From assembly GCA_937890735.1 (NCBI GenBank), contig CALACZ010000153.1:1-24320 (forward strand): a stretch of 24,320 nt of DNA. Direction: 5' to 3'. A program made the translations under genes and the position numbers. Source of the stretch: an uncultured Bacillota bacterium (GTDB taxonomy: Bacteria > Bacillota > Clostridia > Oscillospirales > Oscillospiraceae). Shown here in pieces: positions 6,683 to 11,839 of the stretch. A model generated the notes under the pieces. The model saw only the letters and a program-made list of their open reading frames with translations. It did not search any database and was not told where the DNA came from. Position 1 is the first letter of the stretch. Each line of letters begins with the position of its first letter.

Positions 6683-8299
6683 TTACGGCTCGTCCGTCGC
6701 GGACGCGTCCGCGCTGTCAGTTGTGTCGGTCGTGTCAGTCGTGTCAGTCGTGTCGCTCGTCTCGCTCTGCGCGGCTTCGGCTTCTGCCTGCGCCTCGGCG
6801 TACTGCGCGCGGCTTTCCGCCAGCACGTCAAAGATCGCCGCCTGCGTCAGATCTTCGCTGAAGTCAAATTCGTCCATCGCATCCTGCTCCAGCTGCGAGG
6901 CGCGCTCGCTCGTAAGATCCGCCTTCGCCGTCTCGTACCAGTACACCTGCTCCGACGCGGCGCAGAAATAGATGATGTGGTATCCGTACACGGTCTTGAC
7001 AAGACCGTAATCGCCCACATCGCGCCCGTCGGCAAAGCACCAGTCGTTGAACTCCGTGACCATCTGCCCCGGATACACATTTTCATACAGCCCGCCGGAG
7101 GTCGCGCTGCCGTCGGCGGAGTATTCCTGCGCCAGCTCGCCGAAGCGCTCCTCGGTCTTGTCGCCGGCTTCCCACTCCTGAAGCACCTCGTTCGCCTTCT
7201 GCTCGGCGGCTGCCCACGCCTCGTCGGAGTAATTTCCGTTTTCATCCTGCTCGCCCTCGGGCTGGATGAGGATGTGGCGGATGCTCACCATGGGCTTGTC
7301 GATCTTTTCCACGCTCTGCGCGGCGTACTGCTCCGCGTGCTCGTCATAATACGCGGCGACGTCTGCGTCGGAGATCGCCTCTGCGTCCACGAGCGACTGG
7401 AGATATTCCGACGTCAGCAGCAGCTTGCGGCAGAACGCCACATAGCCGTCCACGCTCGCCGACGGACCGAACACCGACTGGATATACGCGTCGCCGGAGT
7501 CATAGCCGAAATATGCCGCGCTCTGGTCGCAGGTGTCCCTGAGATCGGTGAGCTGCTGCTCGGATTCCTCGCTGAGCGTATACCCCGCCGCCTGCGCCTT
7601 CTGATCCAGCGACGCGATGGAGCGGAACATCTCCACGCCGCTGTTGAGCAGCATCTGCTGCCAGGTATTCTCGCCGTCGGGGGACATCTGATCCTCCAGC
7701 GCCTTCGTCTGGTCCATCAGGTAGGACATATACATCCCGTAGGCGTTCTGGAAGGAATAATACTGATTCCAATAGAAATATGCCAAGTCGCGGTTCGTCA
7801 GCTCCTCGCTGCCGCATACCGCCACCACGCGCGCGAGCACCTCGTCGGTCAGCTCCTCCGCCGTGGCGGAATAGCTGACGGCGGGCGCGGCTTCTTCGGC
7901 GGCGTCGGACGCAGCATCGGCAGTCTCGCCGGACGGCTGCGTCTCGACCGCCGCGGGCTCGCCGGACGGCGCGGGCGCATCGACCTGCGCGCTGTGCTTC
8001 AGGCGCGGGATGAGGAGGATGAGCGCCACCGCGATCACCGCGATCGCCGCCGCCACGATGCCGATGAGCTTGCCGTTCGGCTTCTTCGGCGCGCCGGGCG
8101 CGGTCTGCTCAGAAGCCGGCGCTTCCCCGACTGTTTTTTCGGCAGTCGCTTCTTCCGCCGCCGCTTCTTCGGCGGGTCTGGCTGTCGTTTCCGCAGCGGT
8201 CTGCTCAGGGGCAGTCTCCTCTGTCAGCGGCTTGCCGCAATGCGGGCAAAACGCCGCGTTTTCGTCCTCCAGCGGCTGCCCGCAGAACTTACAATCCAT
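6683..8299 (-). CDS. Membrane-anchored PrsA/SurA-like peptidyl-prolyl isomerase with N-terminal zinc ribbon
   Basis: A 538-aa protein. Residues 3-22 form a zinc ribbon (CxxC, 12 residues, CxxC; Cys3, 6, 19, 22). An Ala/Glu/Thr-rich linker follows, then one transmembrane helix (about 78-97), a second low-complexity linker, a SurA_N/trigger-like helical region (about 145-335) and a parvulin rotamase domain (about 336-446; SIRHILI, TSGGLYE, YGYHIIYF). The tail is acidic with a TDT repeat (516-528). PrsA helps fold exported proteins, but here the lipoprotein signal is replaced by a cytoplasmic ribbon and a signal anchor, so the rotamase would face outside. It is the first gene of the operon with the lipid kinase and transglutaminase-like genes. 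Its start at 8299 gives the complete ribbon, although the ribosome site is weak. Confidence 0.87.
   Translation of the reverse strand: MDCKFCGQPLEDENAAFCPHCGKPLTEETAPEQTAAETTARPAEEAAAEEATAEKTVGEAPASEQTAPGAPKKPNGKLIGIVAAAIAVIAVALILLIPRLKHSAQVDAPAPSGEPAAVETQPSGETADAASDAAEEAAPAVSYSATAEELTDEVLARVVAVCGSEELTNRDLAYFYWNQYYSFQNAYGMYMSYLMDQTKALEDQMSPDGENTWQQMLLNSGVEMFRSIASLDQKAQAAGYTLSEESEQQLTDLRDTCDQSAAYFGYDSGDAYIQSVFGPSASVDGYVAFCRKLLLTSEYLQSLVDAEAISDADVAAYYDEHAEQYAAQSVEKIDKPMVSIRHILIQPEGEQDENGNYSDEAWAAAEQKANEVLQEWEAGDKTEERFGELAQEYSADGSATSGGLYENVYPGQMVTEFNDWCFADGRDVGDYGLVKTVYGYHIIYFCAASEQVYWYETAKADLTSERASQLEQDAMDEFDFSEDLTQAAIFDVLAESRAQYAEAQAEAEAAQSETSDTTDTTDTTDTTDSADASATDEP
6716..6760. repeat. Five tandem 9-nt repeats coding a Thr-Asp-Thr tail
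   Basis: Five 9-nt units of the form GTC-R-S-TCGT run from 6716 to 6760 in the 3' end of the rotamase gene and encode the TDT/DTT repeat. Because the unit length is a multiple of three, slippage would lengthen or shorten the acidic tail without breaking the frame. Confidence 0.8.
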
Positions 8300-8370
8300 A
8301 AAATCCACACTTTCCGCGGCAACTGCCGCAAATATTCCCCCGAGCCCCGCCCGAAGGGTGATTTGCATAT

Positions 8371-8399
8371 AGTCTACCATAGAATTGTGACATTTTCAA
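8371..8399 (-). promoter_or_regulatory. Sigma-A promoter of the rotamase-lipid kinase-transglutaminase operon
   Basis: Minus strand: -35 TTGAAA (8394-8399), 17-bp spacer and -10 TAGACT (8371-8376), with TGG just before it (extended -10). It is about 70 bp upstream of the rotamase start. Confidence 0.7.
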
Positions 8400-8440
8400 T
8401 ACCGCGCGCGGTTTGCGCAGTCTCCCAAAATACGTCATAA

Positions 8441-8468
8441 CGCCCTGGGTAAAAATTTACCCGGGGCG
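8441..8468. other. Near-perfect 13-bp inverted repeat
   Basis: CGCCCTGGGTAAA and TTTACCCGGGGCG pair over 13 positions with one T/G mismatch and a 2-nt loop. It lies about 40 bp upstream of the rotamase promoter and downstream of the small sigma-like operon. No clear U-run follows on either strand, so it may be an operator or a weak insulator-type terminator. Confidence 0.4.
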
Positions 8469-8572
8469 AACCGATTCTTTTTTATCTGCGTCCTGATTTC
8501 GACGGATTTTTCGCGCCTGCTTTGCTACGATATACGCGCAGCTTATCCAATGCGAGCGCACTTCATATCCCC

Positions 8573-8651
8573 GGCGGCGCGGTCCATCTGCGCGCCGCCA
8601 CCCACAACCCTGGTCCCTGACTGCGCTCGCGGTCAGGGACACTCTTTTTTT
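8573..8651 (+). terminator. Tandem GC-rich hairpins ending in a plus-strand U-run
   Basis: Two strong hairpins: GGCGGCGCG/CGCGCCGCC (8573-8599, 9-nt loop) and GTCCCTGAC/GTCAGGGAC (8613-8640, 10-nt loop). The second is followed by ACTCTTTTTTT on the plus strand, the layout of a rho-independent terminator. No plus-strand gene lies upstream, and the whole gap 8300-8759 has no convincing protein gene. Either a short plus-strand RNA ends here, or the structure is a repeat that happens to resemble a terminator. Confidence 0.45.
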
Positions 8652-8759
8652 CGCCGGATCTTTTGGCGCAATACTGCGGCTTTGGCGGCTTGAAATACAC
8701 AAAGTATGTCTGCGCTCCCAAACCCTTGTCTTGCGCCAAAATCTCTCGGCGAAAGGATC

Positions 8760-9002
8760 TCAGTATTTGAGGAATCGCCGCAGCTGCCGCTCGGCGCGCT
8801 GGAGCGTGCGGCAGACCGTGGATTTGTTCACGCCGTACTCGCGCGCGAGCGTGGGGATGTTTTTGCGCGCGAGGTAATAGTCCTGCAACACGCGGCGCTG
8901 CTTGTCGGTCAGCTCGTTGTCGATCACGTTCTGCACGCGCTCGAGCAGCATCTGCCGGCTCATGCGCGGGCCGCAGTAGCCGTCATAGGCGATATTTTTC
9001 AT
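8760..9002 (-). CDS. Orphan sigma-70 region 4-like DNA-binding protein
   Basis: An 80-aa protein whose C-terminal half is a sigma region-4 helix-turn-helix: ELTDKQRRVLQDYYLARKNI (30-49), then TLAREYGVNKSTVCRTLQRA (51-70), and a basic end RQLRRFLKY. There is no region 2, so it cannot be a complete sigma factor. It may be a -35-binding accessory factor or a small transcription activator. It overlaps the previous gene by 20 bp and is the last of three overlapping genes read from the promoter at 9471-9499. The residue order is typical of small sigma-like proteins of phages and mobile elements in Clostridia, but no integrase, transposase or phage structural gene is nearby. Confidence 0.75.
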   Translation of the reverse strand: MKNIAYDGYCGPRMSRQMLLERVQNVIDNELTDKQRRVLQDYYLARKNIPTLAREYGVNKSTVCRTLQRAERQLRRFLKY

Positions 9003-9216
9003 CCCGCCAATAGCTCCTTTCGTAGTAATGCTCCGTCAGCTCCGCCAGCTCGTTGAGCTGCTGGAGCATCTGCCCCAGGACGAGCTTGCGCCGCGAGATC
9101 CAGAAGCGCTCGTGCTCGTCCGTCGCCACTTTTTCACGCTGCCGCAGCTCGCGCAGCCGCTGCCGGATGGGCTGCGCCGCGGCGCGGTAGTCCTTTGACA
9201 GCTCGCGCAGCGTCAT
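8983..9216 (-). CDS. Small coiled-coil protein of the sigma-like cassette
   Basis: A 77-aa, highly charged, almost entirely helical protein (LRELSKDYRAAAQPIRQRLR, then LQQLNELAELTEHYYERSYW). Heptad-like Leu spacing suggests a coiled coil or a helical hairpin. No enzyme motif is visible and I do not recognise a named family. It overlaps the CxxC gene by 4 bp (ATGA type) and the sigma-like gene by 20 bp, so the three are translationally coupled and probably work together. It may partner the region-4 protein next to it. Confidence 0.7.
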   Translation of the reverse strand: MTLRELSKDYRAAAQPIRQRLRELRQREKVATDEHERFWISRRKLVLGQMLQQLNELAELTEHYYERSYWRDEKYRL

Positions 9217-9398
9217 GGCGCAAAGCGCGGCGGCATCGCCACGCGCAGATCCCCGATAAAATAGCTCCGCGCAAACGCCGGCAGGCAGTCCCGGCAGACC
9301 GCGCGCCCCTCCGGCTCATAATAGCTCTCGCCCGCGTAAATTTCTCCGCCGCACAGGCTGCACCACCGCGCGACCACGTCCTCCGGCGCGTCCGGCAT
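9213..9398 (-). CDS. Small double-CxxC zinc-binding protein of the sigma-like cassette
   Basis: A 61-aa protein with two Cys pairs, CSLC (13-16) and CRDC (35-38), spaced 18 residues apart, as in a zinc ribbon or LIM-like finger. It is followed by an aromatic segment (AFARSYFIGDL). It is the first gene of the cassette: the promoter at 9471-9499 is about 70 bp upstream, and its stop overlaps the coiled-coil start. The function is unknown; a nucleic-acid or protein-binding adaptor role is the simplest guess. No other domain fits in this length. Confidence 0.7.
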   Translation of the reverse strand: MPDAPEDVVARWCSLCGGEIYAGESYYEPEGRAVCRDCLPAFARSYFIGDLRVAMPPRFAP

Positions 9399-9470
9399 CT
9401 GCGGCTTTGGCTGCTTCGCGTTCGTATCGACCCCTCCGTTTCGGAATGATTACCAAATATTTACATTCAG

Positions 9471-9499
9471 AGCATACTACACGAAGCGTGTGATGTCAA
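9471..9499 (-). promoter_or_regulatory. Strong sigma-A promoter of the sigma-like cassette
   Basis: Minus strand: consensus -35 TTGACA (9494-9499), exactly 17 bp, then -10 TATGCT (9471-9476). This is the best promoter match in the window. It drives the three small genes leftward, and its spacer is occupied by a palindrome (9479-9491). Confidence 0.8.
9479..9491. promoter_or_regulatory. Palindromic operator candidate inside the promoter spacer
   Basis: ACACG-AAG-CGTGT is a perfect inverted repeat lying between the -35 and -10 of the leftward promoter. Two further dyads follow toward the XRE gene: TGTAA-AA-TTACA (9501-9512) and AAAATT-ACA-AATTTT (9504-9518). A dimeric XRE-family repressor encoded 50 bp away is the obvious candidate ligand. 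The rightward XRE promoter is not clear; TTACCA (9450-9455) with CATACT (9473-9478) at 17 bp is a weak option. Confidence 0.6.
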
Positions 9500-9541
9500 G
9501 TGTAAAATTACAAATTTTAGGAAATCAGGAGGACGAGGACC

Positions 9542-9886
9542 ATGATCGGAGCACGGATCGCCGCGCTGCGGCGGCAGAAAAAACTCAGTCAGCAGGCGCT
9601 GGCGCGGCAGGTGGGCGTGAGCGCAAGCGCGATCGGGATGTATGAACAGGGGCGGCGCGAGCCGGACTGCGAGACGCTGGTAAAGCTGGCGGCGGCGCTG
9701 GACGTGACGACGGATCTTCTGCTCACAGGGCAGGCGCAGCCGCGCGATCTTGCGGCGCTGCGCGAGATCGCGCAGCAGGCGCTCTCGCATCTCGACGGGC
9801 GGCTGACATTACAGGGAACGGACGGCGAAAGCCGTCCGTTTGACGCGCGGGAGCTTGCGCTGCTGCTGGCGGCGCTGCTCGGTTGA
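9542..9886 (+). CDS. XRE-family transcriptional regulator
   Basis: A 114-aa protein with an N-terminal Cro/CI-type helix-turn-helix (about 4-58; RIAALRRQKKLSQQALARQV, then SASAIGMYEQGRREPDCETL, then AAALDVTTDLLL). The C-terminal part (about 65-114) is short, helical and unlike a LexA-type protease or a known ligand domain, so it is probably for dimerisation. An AGGAGG ribosome site lies 9 bp before the ATG. The gene is divergent from the three-gene sigma-like cassette and shares a 143-bp AT-rich control region with it, in the manner of a phage repressor/early-operon pair. Its 3' end carries the -35 of the tadA promoter. Confidence 0.85.
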   Translation: MIGARIAALRRQKKLSQQALARQVGVSASAIGMYEQGRREPDCETLVKLAAALDVTTDLLLTGQAQPRDLAALREIAQQALSHLDGRLTLQGTDGESRPFDARELALLLAALLG

Positions 9887-9911
9887 CGCGGCGGCTGCGG
9901 TATATTACAAT
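9883..9911 (+). promoter_or_regulatory. Sigma-A promoter of tadA
   Basis: -35 TTGACG (9883-9888) overlaps the XRE stop codon; 17 bp later is -10 TACAAT (9906-9911), 34 bp before the tadA start. An inverted repeat CTGCGGT/ACCGCAG (9895-9901 and 9920-9926) flanks the -10. Confidence 0.65.
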
Positions 9912-9944
9912 GTAGAAAAACCGCAGAAAAGGAGAGTGGCGCGG

Positions 9945-10406
9945 ATGGGCGACGAGGGATTCATGCGCGAGGCGCTGCGGCTTGCGCAGGCGGCGGCGGA
10001 CGAGGGCGAGGTGCCGGTGGGCTGCGTGGTCGTGCGGGACGATGAGATCGTCGGGCGCGGGCGCAACCGCCGCGAGGGCGCGAAGAGCGCGCTGGCGCAC
10101 GCCGAGATCGAGGCGATCGCCGAGGCGTGCCGCAGTCTTGGCGGCTGGCGGCTGTGGCAGTGCACGCTGTATGTGACGCTTGAGCCGTGCCCGATGTGCG
10201 CCGGTGCGATCATCAACGCGCGCCTGCCGCGCGTGGTCTACGGCGCGAAAGAGCCGGTAAACGGCTGCTGCGGCTCGGCGGTCGATCTGTTCATGCTCCC
10301 GTGCAGCCAAAAGCCGGAGGTCGTGCAGGGCGTGCTGGAGGCGGAGTGCTCGGCGATGCTGAGCGCGTTTTTCAGGAGACTGCGCGAAAAGCGCAAAGCA
10401 GAATAA
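9945..10406 (+). CDS. tadA: tRNA-specific adenosine deaminase
   Basis: Deaminates A34 of tRNA-Arg(ACG) to inosine, needed for decoding CGN codons. The 153-aa product has the zinc-dependent cytidine/deoxycytidylate deaminase signature: HAEIEAI with ligand His52 and catalytic Glu54, and EPCPMCAGAI with ligands Cys82 and Cys85. YGAKEPVNGCCGS (99-111) matches the TadA loop, and the C-terminal FFRRLREKRK helix is typical. The start at 9945 has an AAGGAGAG site 8 bp upstream. The gene has its own promoter inside the end of the XRE gene, so it may escape the XRE circuit. In many Firmicutes tadA precedes the SRP RNA and dnaX; here it is followed by a terminator and a convergent tatD. Confidence 0.93.
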   Translation: MGDEGFMREALRLAQAAADEGEVPVGCVVVRDDEIVGRGRNRREGAKSALAHAEIEAIAEACRSLGGWRLWQCTLYVTLEPCPMCAGAIINARLPRVVYGAKEPVNGCCGSAVDLFMLPCSQKPEVVQGVLEAECSAMLSAFFRRLREKRKAE

Positions 10407-10441
10407 AAAACGGGCAGGGGGTCACGCCCCTGCCCGTTTTT
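10406..10441 (+). terminator. Rho-independent terminator of tadA, usable from both sides
   Basis: A perfect 10-bp stem CGGGCAGGGG/CCCCTGCCCG (10411-10420 and 10427-10436) with a 6-nt loop, an A-run before it and TTTTT after it. It lies directly after the tadA stop and may also stop tatD transcription arriving from the other side. Confidence 0.88.
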
Positions 10442-10449
10442 GTATCAAG

Positions 10450-10562
10450 AGACCCGCGCGCTTTGCACGCGGGTCCTGGCGGTACGGTCATTGCGTCCCG
10501 CTCCGTCCTCGCTGCGCCCGGACGCCGCTCCAAAGGGGAGCGGCAGGGGCGTGCGCCGTACC
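10450..10562. repeat. Hairpin and large imperfect palindrome between convergent genes
   Basis: A hairpin GACCCGCG/CGCGGGTC lies at about 10450-10474. It is followed by an imperfect palindrome bounded by GGTACGG (10480-10486) and CCGTACC (10556-10562), whose inner arms contain CCCGCTCC and GGAGCGGCAGGGGCG. No protein gene is evident in 10442-10589. It looks like another structured intergenic repeat, but only one copy is in the window. Confidence 0.45.
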
Positions 10563-10589
10563 GGCGGGCTTGCGGAAGTCCATTTTGGG

Positions 10590-11354
10590 TTACGGCAGCC
10601 GGTAGAGCTTTCTTGCGTTCTCCCAGGTCGCTTTGGCGACCTGTTCCTCTTCGATCCCCTTCAGCTCCGCGATCTTCTTTGCCATGAGCGGGACGAGGCT
10701 GGGGTCGTTGCGCTGTCCGCGGTGCGGCTCGGGCGCCATGTAGGGGCAGTCGGTCTCGATGAGGATGCGACTCAGCGGCGTCCACTCCGCCACCTCCACG
10801 GCTTTTCGCGCGTTTTTGAACGTCACCACGCCCGTAAAGCCGATGTACCAGCCGCGCCGCACCAGCTCCTGCGCCGTTTCCAGACTGCCGGAAAAGCAGT
10901 GGAACACACCGCGCACCTGCGGAAATTCCGAAACGATCTCCAGACAGTCGCCGTGCGCGTCGCGGTCATGGACGATGACGGGCATCCCCAGCTCCTGCGC
11001 CAGCGCCATCTGACGGCGGAACGCCGCCTGCTGGATCTCCCGCGGGGGATTGTCGGGGTAATGATAGTCCAGCCCGATCTCGCCGATGGCGCGCACACGC
11101 GGGTTTTGGCACAGCGCGCGGTATTCCTCCAGCAGCGCGGGCGTGACCTCCGGCGCGCTGTCCGGGTGCGTCCCGACGGCAGCCCAGCACCAGCCGTACC
11201 GCTCCGCAAGGCGCACCGCGCTTAAAGAAGAGGCGCGGTCGCAGCCGACCTCCATCATCCCCGTCACGCCGGCGTCCCGCATCCGCGCGATCACCGCCTC
11301 GCGGTCAGAATCGAATTTTTCGTCGCATAAATGCGCGTGTGAATCAAAATACAT
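10590..11354 (-). CDS. tatD: TatD-family metal-dependent hydrolase (DNase)
   Basis: A 254-aa TIM-barrel amidohydrolase-type nuclease. All metal ligands are visible: His6 and His8 (SHAHL), Glu92 (GEIGLDYH), His129 (VIVHDRDAH), His152 (FHCFSG) and Asp202 (ETDCPY). TatD proteins act as 3'-5' exonucleases on DNA and are linked to repair, but the cellular role is not settled for this branch. I chose the ATG at 11354 because GGAGAA is well placed upstream and the barrel starts directly (MYFDSHAH). An alternative ATG at 11369 would add MENST. The upstream 485 bp are repeats, so co-transcription with mnmG is uncertain. Confidence 0.92.
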   Translation of the reverse strand: MYFDSHAHLCDEKFDSDREAVIARMRDAGVTGMMEVGCDRASSLSAVRLAERYGWCWAAVGTHPDSAPEVTPALLEEYRALCQNPRVRAIGEIGLDYHYPDNPPREIQQAAFRRQMALAQELGMPVIVHDRDAHGDCLEIVSEFPQVRGVFHCFSGSLETAQELVRRGWYIGFTGVVTFKNARKAVEVAEWTPLSRILIETDCPYMAPEPHRGQRNDPSLVPLMAKKIAELKGIEEEQVAKATWENARKLYRLP

Positions 11355-11381
11355 GGTCGAGTTCTCCATTTTTCGTATATA

Positions 11382-11416
11382 GTCGTAACGTAGGGGCGGG
11401 GCTTGCCCCTCCCGCT
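11382..11416 (+). repeat. G-rich hairpin unit with TCGTAACG edge
   Basis: GTCGTAACGTAGGGG, then an inverted repeat around CTTG, with a CCCCTCCCGCT end. It is the same unit as at 11684 and 14064 (opposite orientation), 19838 (opposite) and 24091 (same). It lies about 30 bp upstream of the tatD start and 50 bp before the multi-hairpin element. Confidence 0.75.
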
Positions 11417-11465
11417 GGAACGCATCACTGTTCTTTTTTGGCAGTGCCGATTTGCACACTCCCAT

Positions 11466-11620
11466 GCCTTCCCCTCGGGGAAGGTGGCTGCGGAGCGTAG
11501 CGGAGCAGACGGATGAGGGTCGGGGAGCACTTGCGGATAGCTTTGCAGTTGTTCCAAAACGCAACTGCTCCCCCACCCTCATTAGTCAGCCTACGGCTGA
11601 CAGCTTCCCCGAGGGGAAGC
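11466..11620 (+). repeat. Multi-hairpin intergenic element, copy 1
   Basis: A 155-bp element, closely matching 24178-24320 in the same orientation. It starts with a CCTTCCCC/GGGGAAGG hairpin. The arms GATGAGGGTCGGGGAGCA and a near-complement at about 11567-11584 (two mismatches here) form the main stem. Inside lies a GCAGTTG/CAACTGC hairpin, then GTCAGCC/GGCTGAC and a closing AGCTTCCCC/GGGGAAGC hairpin. It has no coding capacity that looks real. The modular palindromes suggest a non-autonomous mobile or REP-type element. Confidence 0.75.
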
Positions 11621-11683
11621 CATTTGGGTCGTGCAAATCGTCGCTGCCGCAGGGATTCGCCACATGATTCATTGGCGCAACAG

Positions 11684-11719
11684 GCGGGCGGGGCAAGCCC
11701 CGCCCCTGCGTTACGACGA
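11684..11719 (-). repeat. G-rich hairpin unit, inverted relative to the 11382 copy
   Basis: GCGGGCGGGGCAAGCCCC, then GCCCCTGCGTTACGACGA. With the 11382 copy it brackets the multi-hairpin element in inverted orientation, so 11382-11719 looks like a nested composite. Confidence 0.75.
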
Positions 11720-11740
11720 AACAAGATCGCAAAATGCAAA

Positions 11741-11839
11741 CAGCGAGAGATTTTTCGTCGAGGCAAGGCGCGTGAGCGACGGCGTATCGTGGATACGCCG
11801 AGCGAGCAGCAACGCCGCATCGGCGGAAAAGATCCGCTG
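11741..11839. repeat. Palindromic 99-bp element abutting the mnmG stop
   Basis: The ends CAGCGAGAGATTTTTCGTCG and GGCGGAAAAGATCCGCTG are imperfect inverted repeats, and a perfect 9-bp stem CGGCGTATC/GATACGCCG (3-nt loop) sits inside at 11780-11800. It ends exactly one base before the mnmG stop codon. No gene is present. The prs leader on the minus strand has a similar TTTTTCGTC start and GGCGGAAAAG segment, so the two may be distantly related. Confidence 0.5.

Noticed and set aside
8457..8702. 81-aa minus-strand frame in the gene-free gap
   Set aside because: Runs through the hairpins and U-run, has no convincing ribosome site and no recognisable domain.
10407..10589. SRP RNA expected downstream of tadA
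   Set aside because: The conserved SRP Alu/tetraloop sequences are not visible; only a terminator and a palindromic repeat are present.
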